A stretch of DNA of 64,000 nucleotides. Source: Vibrio inusitatus. GTDB lineage: Bacteria > Pseudomonadota > Gammaproteobacteria > Enterobacterales > Vibrionaceae. The stretch's first letter is position 1; each line of letters begins with the position of its first letter. The notes below the pieces were generated by a model. That model searched no databases. It was not told the DNA's origin and was given only the letters and a program-made list of their open reading frames with translations. Position numbers and translations under genes: made by a program. Of the stretch, positions 48,172 to 57,997 are shown in pieces. The stretch is taken from positions 2,728,001 through 2,792,000 of the forward strand of contig AP024878.1 in NCBI GenBank assembly GCA_024346935.1, in the 5' to 3' direction.

Positions 48172-49110
48172 TTAACCCTTGTACAATTTCGGGTTAAATA
48201 CATCACGTAACCAGTCACCTAGCAGGTTGATAACCAATACCAATGTAACTAGAACGATACCTGGGAAGGCTGTAATCCACCATGCACCCGAGAAAATGTA
48301 GTTAAAACCAGTACTGATCAATGCGCCCAAAGAGGGTTGGTCAACCGGTAGACCTAAACCTAGGAACGACAGCGCCGCCTCAGACATGATTGCATTAGCA
48401 ATCTGTACTGTTGAGATAACCAAAATAGGCGACAGACAGTTAGGAAGAATGTGACGGAACATGATGCGAGGCGCTTTAAAGCCCATCACACGTGCCGCTT
48501 CTACGTATTCTTTCTTCTTCTCTGCCAGTACCGATGCACGAATGGTACGCGCATACTGTGGCCATTCAGCCACACCGATGATGACAACCAGCATGACAAC
48601 TGCATATTCGCTATAGAAGGCACTACCAAAGCTTGCCTTAAATATGGCAGAAACAATGATGGCTACCATCATGGTTGAGAACGAAAGTTGAATGTCAGCA
48701 AAGCGCATCAAGAAGCTATCAATACGACCACCGAAGTAACCTGCTGAAAGACCAATGACGATACCCAAAATCAACTGTAAACCTACCGCTAGGAAACCAA
48801 TAGTCAGTGACAGTCGAGAGCCATATAAGATAGTTGAGAAAATATCACGGCCTTGCTCATCAGTACCCAATACAAAGTTGGACTCACCACCCTCCATCCA
48901 CGAAGGAGGAAGTTCTGCATCCATGATATCAATAGACATCAAGTCATAAGGATCTGACGGCGCAATAATCGGTGCTGCCAGTGCCGAAACCAAGAAGCAT
49001 GCGAAGACGAAAGCACTAAACATAGCCACTTTGTCACGTAAGAAATAATAAACGATGTCCGAGTTTTTAAAGCGCTCCCAACGGCCCGGAGCTTGAGTTG
49101 TCTGTTCCAT
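48172..49110 (-). CDS. Peptide/glutathione-type ABC transporter permease (GsiD/DppC-like)
   Basis: A 312-residue permease with an N-terminal cytoplasmic segment and six spans. The DppC-family motif LGTDEQGRDIFSTILYGSR (about 81-99) and the EAA loop EAARVMGFKAPRIMFRHILPN are clear. It is the last gene of the four-gene operon, following the other permease by 2 bp. Confidence 0.88.
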   Translation of the reverse strand: MEQTTQAPGRWERFKNSDIVYYFLRDKVAMFSAFVFACFLVSALAAPIIAPSDPYDLMSIDIMDAELPPSWMEGGESNFVLGTDEQGRDIFSTILYGSRLSLTIGFLAVGLQLILGIVIGLSAGYFGGRIDSFLMRFADIQLSFSTMMVAIIVSAIFKASFGSAFYSEYAVVMLVVIIGVAEWPQYARTIRASVLAEKKKEYVEAARVMGFKAPRIMFRHILPNCLSPILVISTVQIANAIMSEAALSFLGLGLPVDQPSLGALISTGFNYIFSGAWWITAFPGIVLVTLVLVINLLGDWLRDVFNPKLYKG

Positions 49111-49112
49111 GA

Positions 49113-50090
49113 TTATGCTCCTTTACCGGTAATGTTCACAGTTGGGTTGATGATGCCATACAGAAGGTCAACGATAGTGTTAGTTACCACGAAAATTAAG
49201 CCCACGAAGATAACGTAAGCGGTGATTAACGGTGTATCTACACGGTTGATTGCCTCAAGGAAGAGGAATCCTGTACCTGGCCACTGGAATACTGTCTCAG
49301 TCAAAATGGTGTATGCCACCATGGTACCAATCTGTACACCACCTACTGTTAATACCGGTAAAAGGGTATTTTTTAGTGCGTGTTGATAATGAATTTTCTT
49401 CAGCGGTAGGCCTTTTGCCTTACCAAATTTAATGTATTCCGAGCTAAGCACTTCAAGCATTTCAGAGCGCACTAGACGAATGAATAGTGGAAGCATGATA
49501 GAAGCCAGTGAGACACATGGCAGAATCAAGTGCTGCAGGCCATCTTTAGTAAAGAAGCCAGATTCCCATCCAAGTATATTTGCTGTTTCTCCTCGTCCGT
49601 AGGAGGGTAGCCAACCTAAGGTTATGGAGAAGACATACATCAGCATGATTGCCGTTAGGAATACAGGTATAGAAATACCAACCGAGCTCATCGCCATGAT
49701 GACCTTGGTAAAGAAACTTTTAGGATTTATAGCAGAATAAACGCCAAGCGGAATCGACAGCACAATAATAATTAATGTGGCACCGAATACGAGCTCTAAA
49801 GTCGCAACCAGCTTATCCAAGATAACGTCCACAGCCGGACGCTTAAAGAAATATGAAGTACCCAAATCCCCCTGCACTGCTGCAGTGATAAAACGAGTAT
49901 ATTTAGTTACAAACGGGTCGTTCAAACCAAGATCATCACGCAGTGCTTGACGCTCCGCTTCAGATACCGATTGACCGACTAATTCACGTAAGGGATCACC
50001 AAGATTATCTTGGATAGCAAACGCCACCAAACTGATCACAAACATCACTACCAGTGCCTGATATAGGCGCTTGACTAGAAACGAAAACAT
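49113..50090 (-). CDS. Peptide/glutathione-type ABC transporter permease (GsiC/DppB-like)
   Basis: A permease of 325 residues from the ATG at 50090 (MFSFLVKRLYQ), with AGGGG upstream; an in-frame start at 50111 adds seven residues. The layout is one span, a periplasmic loop (about 30-95), then five spans. The EAA loop is GKAKGLPLKKIHYQHALKNTLLP. It lies between the binding-protein and second permease genes. Confidence 0.88.
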   Translation of the reverse strand: MFSFLVKRLYQALVVMFVISLVAFAIQDNLGDPLRELVGQSVSEAERQALRDDLGLNDPFVTKYTRFITAAVQGDLGTSYFFKRPAVDVILDKLVATLELVFGATLIIIVLSIPLGVYSAINPKSFFTKVIMAMSSVGISIPVFLTAIMLMYVFSITLGWLPSYGRGETANILGWESGFFTKDGLQHLILPCVSLASIMLPLFIRLVRSEMLEVLSSEYIKFGKAKGLPLKKIHYQHALKNTLLPVLTVGGVQIGTMVAYTILTETVFQWPGTGFLFLEAINRVDTPLITAYVIFVGLIFVVTNTIVDLLYGIINPTVNITGKGA

Positions 50091-50267
50091 TCCTTTGCCC
50101 CTTTCTTCCAATCTATCAACTTTTCAGCCTTAAAAATGGTACCTGACCCGACTGAAACAAGGCCAGGCACCGAAAACCGCATTACTGCGCTTTTAAAAGC
50201 GTTGCATGTAAGCAACAGAGGCACACCGATTATTTCAAATGAGTGCCTTTATTCGTATTGCTACTTC

Positions 50268-51821
50268 TTACTTAACAACTAGGTCGCCAAAGTAAGGGAA
50301 GTTCATTGCGTTTACGATTGGTTTGATCTCAACGTTAGACTTTGCGCCCCACGCTAGGTTCTGCCAATGTAGAGGAACGAAAGCAGCGTCATCGTAAAGA
50401 GTCTTCTCTACTTGTTGTAGCATTTGTGCACGCTTCGCTGGATCTGTTTCTACATTAGATGCTTCAACTAGCTTATCCACTTCAGGGTTCGAGTAGTGAC
50501 CACAGTTGTACTGACCTTTACCTGTCTCTTCGTTACGAGTCATGGTTAGGAATTCAGAGAAGTTCGCTGAATCTTCAGTATCTGCGTGCCAGCCAATCAT
50601 TAGCATGTCTGCTGCACACTTATCAAACTCAGGCCAGTATTGCGCCTTAGGCATTGTCTTCAGGTCAACACGAATGCCAATTTTAGCTAGCATTGCAGCC
50701 GCAGCTTGAGCAATTTTCGCATCGTTCACGTAGCGGTTGTTTGGTGCGATCATCGTTAGAGAGAAGCCATCTTCGTAACCCGCTTCTTTCATTAGCTCTT
50801 TCGCTTTCTTCAGATCGTAACGAGGTTTAAGGTCTGCGTCATAACCCGCGTAACCTTCAGGACCTTGCTGGCCAGCAGTTGTTGCAAAGCCTTTCATGAT
50901 CTTCTTAGCAATACCATCATTGTTGATTGCGTATACGATAGCTTGACGAACACGAACGTCTTTCAGTGCTGGGTTGCTCTCTTGGTTCAACTGCAATGAA
51001 ATTAGACGCGTACCAGGAAGAGTCACTAGATCGATATCTTTTGCAGATTCAACACGATTGTGATCGTTTGGCGAAACAGGAGCAATCATGTCAACGCCAC
51101 CAGAAAGTAGAGCAGCAACACGAGTTGCATCTTCTTTGATTGGCACTAGCGTTAGATTTTCAACATTGCCTTTTGATTCTGTATCCCAGTAACCGTCAAA
51201 GCGCTTAAAGTCGACCTTAACACCTTGCTCACGAGCAGTTACGATGAAAGGCCCCGTACCTGATACATTAGTAGAAGCAAAAGAGTTACCGTGCTTCACA
51301 ATCTCAGACTTGTCTTTGCCGTCTTCAGTTTTACCTGAGTAAAACTTGCTATCCATTGGGAAAATGTAGGTCGCTGTTTGTAGAACTAGCGGGAAAGCGC
51401 CTTTGGATACAAGATCAAATGTGTAATCGTCAACTTTAACCACTTTCTCAAATGGTGCGAAGATTGCTTTAAAGTCTGGAGAATCTTTCAAACGGTCAAA
51501 AGTCCAAACTACATCGTCTGCTGTCAGCATGTTGCCAGAGTGGAATTTAACGCCTTCACGTAGAGAAAAACGCATTGTTGTGTCATCTACGCGCTCCCAC
51601 TTAGTTGCCAAGCGAGGTTCAAACGACAGATCCTGCTTATAACGTACCAATGGGTCAAAAATCATGTGAGAAAGTTGAAGCGTACCACCTGAAAGTTGCT
51701 CTTGTGGATCTAGTGATACTGGATCAGCATCGTAAGCAACTTTGATATCGGCAGCGGCAGCGCCAAATGCAAGGCCAGCAGCTGCAAGTGCTACAGCCAG
51801 TTTGGTCTTAATGGTTTTCAT
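50268..51821 (-). CDS. ABC transporter solute-binding protein, family 5 (GsiB/DppA-like)
   Basis: A 517-residue periplasmic binding protein with a signal peptide cleaved near AFGAAAAD (about 24). Family segments are DADPVSLDPQEQLSGGTLQLSHMIFDPL, VKFHSGNMLTADDVVWTFDRL and GTGPFIV. Length and order fit GsiB (glutathione) or other peptide-binding proteins. Position next to a fused ATPase and near gor hints at glutathione or a related peptide, but the ligand is not proven. Confidence 0.85.
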   Translation of the reverse strand: MKTIKTKLAVALAAAGLAFGAAAADIKVAYDADPVSLDPQEQLSGGTLQLSHMIFDPLVRYKQDLSFEPRLATKWERVDDTTMRFSLREGVKFHSGNMLTADDVVWTFDRLKDSPDFKAIFAPFEKVVKVDDYTFDLVSKGAFPLVLQTATYIFPMDSKFYSGKTEDGKDKSEIVKHGNSFASTNVSGTGPFIVTAREQGVKVDFKRFDGYWDTESKGNVENLTLVPIKEDATRVAALLSGGVDMIAPVSPNDHNRVESAKDIDLVTLPGTRLISLQLNQESNPALKDVRVRQAIVYAINNDGIAKKIMKGFATTAGQQGPEGYAGYDADLKPRYDLKKAKELMKEAGYEDGFSLTMIAPNNRYVNDAKIAQAAAAMLAKIGIRVDLKTMPKAQYWPEFDKCAADMLMIGWHADTEDSANFSEFLTMTRNEETGKGQYNCGHYSNPEVDKLVEASNVETDPAKRAQMLQQVEKTLYDDAAFVPLHWQNLAWGAKSNVEIKPIVNAMNFPYFGDLVVK

Positions 51822-51900
51822 TGCATATCTCCTTCATGCGGGATGGAATCCCTATTGTGTTTGCTGTGTATTTTGCTCAGTGAGCTTATTGCTTAGATTC

Positions 51901-53628
51901 CTAAGCTAATTCTTGATTTTCCACGATGCCTTCGCGTAAACCCTTGAACTCTGGCATCAGTGAAACTAAATGTTGGCTGTACTCATGTTGCGGAGACTTA
52001 AATAACTGTTCAGTCGGTGCAACCTCTAACAAAGTACCTTTTTGCATCACGCCAATACGGTCACACATCTGACGAATAACCGGTAAATCGTGACTGATGA
52101 ATAGCATGGTTAGATTTAACTCATCCTGAAGGTCTTTCAGAAGATTTAAAATCTGAGCCTGCACTGAAACGTCCAGTGCAGATGTTGGTTCATCACAAAT
52201 CAATAAACGAGGGCGTGTTGCCAATGCGCGCGCAATTGAAATACGTTGACGCTGGCCACCTGAGAATTCGTGGGGATATTTTACTGCAGCCATACGACCT
52301 AGACCTACATGGTCCAACAGGTCATGAACGATCTGACGAGTTTCATTCTCATTTGCTGTCAGTTTATGGAAGCGAATAGGTTCTGCGATGATATCGAAAA
52401 TCTTCATACGCGGATTCATCGATGTGTATGGGTTTTGGAACACCATCTGCATCTGGCGACGCATTGGACGACGTTCTTTCTCACTCTTTAGTCCAGTAAG
52501 ATCTATGCCCTCAAAGGTAACCTTACCTGCATCAGGCGCATAAAGACCGGCAATAACACGTGCTATGGTCGATTTACCTGAACCAGACTCACCGACTAGA
52601 CCAAAGGTTTCCCCTTCAAAGACTTCAAAGCTGACATTGTTTGATGCTTGTACGTATTCTCTACGGCTTTCAAATAAAGAATCTTTGGTAATGAAACGTA
52701 GGTCTACATTCTCAACATTCAACAGCGGACCTGTGTATTCACGCTCATCTTGACTTTGACCCAACCAGTGATTTTTTACATCAAGCGGCTGATGCTCGGC
52801 AGCCTCTTCGATATAGCTCACCAACGGGAAGCGGTCTAGTTTCACGTCAGAGCGAGGAACAGCGGAGATTAGACTACGTGTATACGGATGATCCGGCGCG
52901 CCCAATACCTTACTTGTTGGTCCAAACTCGACAAGATCACCGCGGTACATTACTGCTACGCGATCTGTGACGTTTGAGACAACCCCCATATCGTGAGTTA
53001 CCAGCATGCAGCCTACATTTTGCTGAATACACAGATCACGAATCAAGGTTAGGATTTGGTCTTGAATTGACACATCCAACGCTGTGGTTGGCTCATCTGC
53101 AATGATAAGATCCGGTTCACCTGCAAGCGCTATTGCAATAACGACACGCTGGCGCATACCACCAGAAAACTGATGCGGATACTGCTTCAAACGGTTTTCA
53201 GGCTGTGGGATGCCCACCTTGTTCATCAGATCCAAAGAGCGTTTATATGCCTCTTGATCAGAAACCTTCAAATTGGCGTGAATGGTTTCTTTAAGCTGCT
53301 GCTCAACGGTAAACAAAGGGTTCAATGACGTCATTGGGTCTTGAAAGATAAATCCAATCTTTGAACCACGTACCTGACGCATCTGCTCCGGAGATAAGCC
53401 CGAGATTTTTTCTCCATCAAGGAAAACTTCGCCACCAGCAATTACGCCAGGAGGACTTAAAAGATCAATAACGGCATTACCGACTGTGGATTTACCCGCG
53501 CCAGATTCACCAACAACGCCGACGATTTCGCCACGTTCAATATTGAAAGAAAGAGATTTTACTGCTGCGTGAACACCGTGTCTTGACGGGTACTCAATGC
53601 GAAGATTTTTTACTTCTAATAACGACAT
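51901..53628 (-). CDS. Fused dual ATPase of a peptide/glutathione-type ABC transporter (GsiA-like)
   Basis: One chain holds two complete ATPase domains. The first has Walker [10 protein letters not shown] (about 41), signature FSGGMRQR and Walker B LIIADEP. The second (from about residue 285) has [17 protein letters not shown] and LLICDEP. I start at the ATG at 53628 ([10 protein letters not shown]) with GAGG upstream, giving 575 residues; a longer in-frame start at 53682 is unlikely. The fused ATPase plus the order ATPase, binding protein, permease, permease is that of gsiABCD. Confidence 0.88.
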   Translation of the reverse strand: MSLLEVKNLRIEYPSRHGVHAAVKSLSFNIERGEIVGVVGESGAGKSTVGNAVIDLLSPPGVIAGGEVFLDGEKISGLSPEQMRQVRGSKIGFIFQDPMTSLNPLFTVEQQLKETIHANLKVSDQEAYKRSLDLMNKVGIPQPENRLKQYPHQFSGGMRQRVVIAIALAGEPDLIIADEPTTALDVSIQDQILTLIRDLCIQQNVGCMLVTHDMGVVSNVTDRVAVMYRGDLVEFGPTSKVLGAPDHPYTRSLISAVPRSDVKLDRFPLVSYIEEAAEHQPLDVKNHWLGQSQDEREYTGPLLNVENVDLRFITKDSLFESRREYVQASNNVSFEVFEGETFGLVGESGSGKSTIARVIAGLYAPDAGKVTFEGIDLTGLKSEKERRPMRRQMQMVFQNPYTSMNPRMKIFDIIAEPIRFHKLTANENETRQIVHDLLDHVGLGRMAAVKYPHEFSGGQRQRISIARALATRPRLLICDEPTSALDVSVQAQILNLLKDLQDELNLTMLFISHDLPVIRQMCDRIGVMQKGTLLEVAPTEQLFKSPQHEYSQHLVSLMPEFKGLREGIVENQELA

Positions 53629-53682
53629 TACCAGACCTCTACTGCTGGACAGTTTTCTGCCTTGTCTGCAAATTGAATCCAT

Positions 53683-54166
53683 TCGAAATGAACGTGACTG
53701 ATTTGATATCCAGCCTGCACCTTTTATCGGCGTCTTCGTTCAAAACACAACGATAAATATTGTGTTCGATGCACAATTTGGCAAAAAAGACACACAAAAG
53801 CAACATTTAAAGGATAAAAGTTGGCTTTACAGCTGAATAAAAGATGAACTGATGCATTACCAGTCGATTTGAATGAATAAAAAAGCACCAAGAAGTCGAC
53901 GCTAATATTTAAAGCTACTTTCCTGGCCCACCGACAAAGGGATTCTAGGCGAAAGGCCCTACAGAACAGGGCTCAGACAGTAATCCATACGCATTTTTAT
54001 GCTTGAATAATCCAAAAGCCAACAAAGAGTAAAATGTTAAAAATTAATCATCAAGCAATTAAATACACTGGTAAAGTTGCACATACGTCACACTTAACAC
54101 CAATTATCCACACGCAGTCAGCATGATAATAAAGTTAACCGCATTTAATATGTTGCAAAATTATGA
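53683..54166. other. Upstream region of the Gsi-like operon
   Basis: About 480 bp of AT-rich sequence with no recognisable gene. One inverted repeat stands out: AACACAA (53744-53750) and TTGTGTT (53760-53766) with a 9-base spacer, about 120 bp upstream of the fused ATPase start, a possible regulator site. Confidence 0.4.
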
Positions 54167-54167
54167 A

Positions 54168-54196
54168 TAAAAAAGGCTCCATCATAGGAGCCTTTA
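54168..54196 (-). terminator. Terminator of the YecH-family gene
   Basis: On the minus strand AAAGGCTCC pairs with GGAGCCTTT across TATGAT, followed by TTTATT. Confidence 0.85.
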
Positions 54197-54222
54197 AACA
54201 GTCGAAAAATATAGAGCTTAAA

Positions 54223-54456
54223 TCAATTGTGAGAGCAGATATTCGGCTCATTCACTCTGAATTTATCGTTATCTAAAAGGATTTTATCTCTAGATACAAA
54301 AAAATCTAAAATAGAATCAAAATCGAAGCCTTCTTTGCTGCAAGTACGAAATTGAGTCTGCTCACCAAACTCAGATGCAACCCACTGGCGTAGTTCTGCT
54401 TTCGACATTGGTTGCTCTCGAAGCTGATTTAATATTTTATGTGCATGTACGGACAT
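54223..54456 (-). CDS. YecH-family metal-binding protein (DUF2492)
   Basis: A 77-residue protein. It has the family pattern: SVHAHKILN at the start (with two His), GEQTQFRTCSKEGFDFDSILDFF in the middle and NICSH at the C-terminus, so His and Cys residues are placed as likely metal ligands. Function in E. coli (yecH) is unknown. A good SD (TAGGAG) precedes the ATG. Confidence 0.85.
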   Translation of the reverse strand: MSVHAHKILNQLREQPMSKAELRQWVASEFGEQTQFRTCSKEGFDFDSILDFFVSRDKILLDNDKFRVNEPNICSHN

Positions 54457-54538
54457 ACTGGACTCCTAAATTTTAAAATCAGACTTTACCGAGTAAGAAA
54501 AGAAAGACATTGTTACAAGTCAAAGTACATCCTGTCAT

Positions 54539-54904
54539 TTACAGATGTACGCTAAATTCCGCCCAATTGGCGTAGTAGAACAAAGCTGCAGCTAATGTAA
54601 GAAGGGACATCAGTGCAATCGCAACCCCCCAAATAAAGCGTCCGCTACGTGGGGTAAGCTCTTTTTCACACTCATTACATGCCTGAAGAAATTGCTTACG
54701 ATCATCTAATTTAAAACCATCTTCATGAAGCATCTTATTGCGGATGGTGGCGATATAGCGCAGTTTCGCAATAACTTCATGAGGCAAGCGCTCTTCACTA
54801 TCTGTGATGAGTTGATGTAGACCTCTGCCGCTCGCGTGAAATCGCGTGCGTAAAAGCCCCTCTATACGCCTTGTGCGTGTTACTACTTGATCAATATCGG
54901 ACAT
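54539..54904 (-). CDS. Small protein with DUF4145-like helical domain and C-terminal membrane span
   Basis: From the ATG at 54904 (MSDIDQVV), with GGGAG upstream, this encodes 121 residues; an in-frame ATG at 54910 adds two, and a start at 54970 is less likely. The helical region RIEGLLRTRF...LPHEVIAKLRYIATIRNKMLHE has the HEPN/DUF4145-type R-x4-H feature (RNKMLH). A single membrane span (about 96-114) is at the C-terminus. No function is assigned. Confidence 0.68.
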   Translation of the reverse strand: MSDIDQVVTRTRRIEGLLRTRFHASGRGLHQLITDSEERLPHEVIAKLRYIATIRNKMLHEDGFKLDDRKQFLQACNECEKELTPRSGRFIWGVAIALMSLLTLAAALFYYANWAEFSVHL

Positions 54905-55222
54905 ATCCATACTCCCGTCCAAACGTCTGCTTATGCAGAAGATTCCGTCCATGAATCTTCTCTTAGCCATCTTTTACTATTCTGTCATTAAAATCGAGCT
55001 CGTTGGCTAATTATTGAACCTAAATCAAGTTTAGCAGGATTAAACCACTCGCCTCTCTATAAATCAGACCTTTATGGTTCACTCAGGTTCAGCATTGTTA
55101 TGTGATCCAAGCGCCATTTTTACGACATCTCTTGCATCTAGATCACGCAATACTACTAACTGTGCATATATCGAGCAACGGAAGGCTACACTTTTCCACC
55201 AATAGATCTCAAGGGTGACCCT

Positions 55223-55552
55223 ATGCCAATATCTCTGTTCCTTTTGGTTGCAATTCTTGTTGCTACTGCCGCTATCGCATTCAAATATGTGTTTAGCAAG
55301 CATGTGCAAGGGATCGGTGCTCCTGAACAAAAAGCCAAGGTCACCATCATTGATAAACAAGCAGTGGATTTACCAGATGTACAGCCTGGTGAAGAAGATA
55401 AAGAATATTGGATCTACGTTCAAAAAGGACGTTTTGGTCCAAAACGAGAGTTTCAAGTTGGTATCCATTATTACCACGCACTACTGCCTGGACACCGAGG
55501 TGAGTTAACCTATCAAGGTGACAAGTTCATGCACTTTGCGATGAAGAGATAA
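55223..55552 (+). CDS. DUF2500 (YhhM-like) membrane-anchored protein
   Basis: A 109-residue protein with an N-terminal membrane span (about 3-22) and a soluble domain with YWIYVQKGRFGPKREFQVGIHYYHAL and HRGELTYQGDKFMHF, as in the DUF2500 family (E. coli YhhM). Such proteins have no known function. AGGGTGA lies upstream of the ATG. Neighbours give no clue to function. Confidence 0.8.
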   Translation: MPISLFLLVAILVATAAIAFKYVFSKHVQGIGAPEQKAKVTIIDKQAVDLPDVQPGEEDKEYWIYVQKGRFGPKREFQVGIHYYHALLPGHRGELTYQGDKFMHFAMKR

Positions 55553-55561
55553 TAGCAATTA

Positions 55562-55593
55562 GAGCTTAACTCAGTAAGCGTCGAGTTAAGCTC
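55562..55593. terminator. Hairpin between DUF2500 and acyltransferase genes
   Basis: GAGCTTAACTC pairs exactly with GAGTTAAGCTC across a 10-base loop, between two convergent genes. T-rich tails are weak, so its strength as terminator is uncertain. Confidence 0.55.
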
Positions 55594-55607
55594 ATCTGCA
55601 CCTTATT

Positions 55608-56621
55608 TTAAGGTAGTAACCACGCTGTTTTACTTGAGCGAGAGACCAACCAACTAACAAACAGAGACGCCCCGCCACTGATTACAATCCAAAGCGGTAT
55701 CACCCACCCAGGATGTCCTTGATACCAACCAAACTCTTTCATTGGCCACAGGAAAATAGGATGCAAAATATAGATACCCAGACTATGGGTACTGATAAAG
55801 CCTACGATTTTGTTTGCTCCTGACGAAAGCCCTTCGCCGAAATAGCGGCATACCATAAACACCATACTTGCAGCTAACACTGTATTTAATGTTTTGTAGG
55901 ATAACCAGCGACCAAAGGCATACTTATCAGCCTCCATACTTAGATGGACTACCTGATAGATTGTCGTAGCAAATGCCCCCACACCAAGCAACACGAAAAT
56001 ACTTACATTGGTCTTGGTCAAAGGCACTTTTTGATAAAGGATATAACCCAAAGGCAACAAGCCAGAATAAAGCCACATTTGGCTACTCCATATTCCATCA
56101 ATGCGGAATAAGAATAGAGCTGTAGTAAATAACCAAAGTCCAGTCAGGGCATACAGAGCATTATCATCATAGCGACGAACAAATATCTGCAAGAACGGAA
56201 TCACAAAATAAAGTGGGATGAAGTAGTAAAAGAAGCCTAAGTGATAGTAAGTCGCATGGTCTAACCCCTCAAATAGCACCTTCTGCGCATTATTAGCATC
56301 AAAACCATTCGCACTCCAACCAGAAAGGTAGGCGTAGAAAATTGACCAAATAATAAAGGGAACCAATACCTTACCGAGACGGCGCTTCACATAATATTGG
56401 AAATCAAAAGGCCTACGATCGCTCAGCATTAAAGCGCCTGAGATAAGGATGAAGACGGGAACGGCCCAACGGCTGATACTGTTTATGCTGATTGCTGTAA
56501 ACCACTCATCAAATGGAATTACACCATACTGATGTCGATACGGAGCCAACACATGTATCGCGATCACGGCAATAGCAGCCACGCATCGAGCGAGATCGAA
56601 AAACAATACCCTTTGTCTCAT
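55608..56621 (-). CDS. Membrane acyltransferase, Acyltransferase_3 family (WecH-like)
   Basis: A 337-residue protein with about ten membrane spans. The N-terminal DLARCVAAIAVIAIHVL carries the conserved Arg/His of the family, and PVFILISGALML is the second conserved block. Members O-acylate sugars of surface polysaccharides or lipids; size fits WecH. It lies downstream of the arsJ operon terminator and is not part of that operon. Confidence 0.85.
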   Translation of the reverse strand: MRQRVLFFDLARCVAAIAVIAIHVLAPYRHQYGVIPFDEWFTAISINSISRWAVPVFILISGALMLSDRRPFDFQYYVKRRLGKVLVPFIIWSIFYAYLSGWSANGFDANNAQKVLFEGLDHATYYHLGFFYYFIPLYFVIPFLQIFVRRYDDNALYALTGLWLFTTALFLFRIDGIWSSQMWLYSGLLPLGYILYQKVPLTKTNVSIFVLLGVGAFATTIYQVVHLSMEADKYAFGRWLSYKTLNTVLAASMVFMVCRYFGEGLSSGANKIVGFISTHSLGIYILHPIFLWPMKEFGWYQGHPGWVIPLWIVISGGASLFVSWLVSRSSKTAWLLP

Positions 56622-56661
56622 TAGAACTTATTCCTTTATTTATGCTACTGCCATCATAGCA

Positions 56662-56700
56662 ATAAAAAAGCTGGCCAAGGAAACCTTGCCAGCTTTTTTG
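56662..56700. terminator. Terminator of the ars operon
   Basis: AAAAAAGCTGG-CCAAGG pairs with CCTTG-CCAGCTTTTTT (one bulge) around AAA. A- and T-runs flank it on both sides. It ends arsJ on the minus strand. Confidence 0.85.
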
Positions 56701-56716
56701 TTGTTTTTTAAAGCAA

Positions 56717-57922
56717 TTATGCGTGTCGAGGTAGCTTAATCGAGATAATACTCGCCAGTAACAAAAAGGCAAATGAGACCCAAAGACACGCTGCGAAACC
56801 CGCCATTTGGAAGACCCATCCGGAGAGAATAGTGCCAATCAAGCGTCCCATGGCATTAGCCATATAGTAAAAGCCAACATCCATCGATACCCCATCACCC
56901 TTTGCATAGCTAACGATAAGGTAAGAGTGGAGCGAGGAGTTAACCGCAAAGATAGCACCGAAGATAAGAAGACCAACGACTATAACCAACTCAGGTTGCC
57001 AACCAACTTGCACTCCATAAGCAATTGCTCCTGTTACTACGGTTAACAGCATCGCCCATAGAAGCGCCGCCTTTCCGTCTGGCACTTTTCCTTGCCCCTT
57101 CCCTGTAATGCGCGGGGCAACCCCTTGTACAAAACCATAGGCTATAACCCAAAGAGCAAGGAAGCCACCAACCATAGAATGATTCCAGCCAAAGACACTA
57201 CCAAGATAGATGGGCAGGGCCACCACAAACCATACATCTCTTGCACCAAATAAGAACATACGGGCAGCTGAAAGCACGTTAATACTCTCAGACTTTGAAA
57301 ATAGATGTTTAAACTTGGGTTTGTTCTTCGCTTTGCCCATATCGCTTTCTAGCCAAACAAGACTGCCTAATAGCACAAAGAGCAAGACGGTGGCCATCGC
57401 CAGTACTGCTCCTTGAAAGCCTAGTGTTGATAGCAACACACCACCTAAGAAGAACCCGGCACCCTTAAGGGCATTTTTTGAACCCGTCAGGATAGCAACC
57501 CATTTATACAGTGCACCTTGCTTTTCGTTAGGGACAAGAGTTTTGATGGCACTCTTTGCACTCATCTTGTTGAGGTCTTTGGCGATACCAGAGAAAGCCT
57601 GAGCGGCCATCACCCATGGAATTGTTAGCCATGCCTGAGGAACAGCCAGCATAGCCAAGGCAAAAATCTGCATCGCCAAACCTACATTCATGGTGCGATT
57701 CAGGCCAAGTCTTGCCCCTAACCAACCACCAACAAGATTGGTTACCACTCCAAAAAATTCATAAAACAAGAACAATGACGCGATAGCTAAACTGCTGTAT
57801 CCCAGATCATAGAAATACAGCACCACTAGCATTCGCAGAGCGCCATCTGTCAGGGTAAAGTTCCAATAATTGAATGTCACCAGCATGTACTGACGAACGC
57901 TTTTATCTAGAGTCGATAACAT
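56717..57922 (-). CDS. arsJ: Organoarsenical efflux MFS transporter ArsJ
   Basis: ArsJ exports 1-arseno-3-phosphoglycerate, the product of a GAPDH acting on arsenate. The sequence shows about 11-12 spans and the ArsJ opening VRQYMLVTFNYWNFTLTDGALRM, with the conserved FSGIAKDLNKMSAKSA loop. From the ATG at 57922 it has 401 residues; an ATG at 57946 would add eight. The gene lies downstream of a GAPDH gene and an arsR gene, the known arsR-gapdh-arsJ arrangement, so the assignment is firm. Confidence 0.92.
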   Translation of the reverse strand: MLSTLDKSVRQYMLVTFNYWNFTLTDGALRMLVVLYFYDLGYSSLAIASLFLFYEFFGVVTNLVGGWLGARLGLNRTMNVGLAMQIFALAMLAVPQAWLTIPWVMAAQAFSGIAKDLNKMSAKSAIKTLVPNEKQGALYKWVAILTGSKNALKGAGFFLGGVLLSTLGFQGAVLAMATVLLFVLLGSLVWLESDMGKAKNKPKFKHLFSKSESINVLSAARMFLFGARDVWFVVALPIYLGSVFGWNHSMVGGFLALWVIAYGFVQGVAPRITGKGQGKVPDGKAALLWAMLLTVVTGAIAYGVQVGWQPELVIVVGLLIFGAIFAVNSSLHSYLIVSYAKGDGVSMDVGFYYMANAMGRLIGTILSGWVFQMAGFAACLWVSFAFLLLASIISIKLPRHA

Positions 57923-57997
57923 AGGAGTGTTCCGAGAGAATCTCATTGGACATCATCGTACTTTCTAGCAAAGGCACGATGATGTCAGTCTTTTTGA

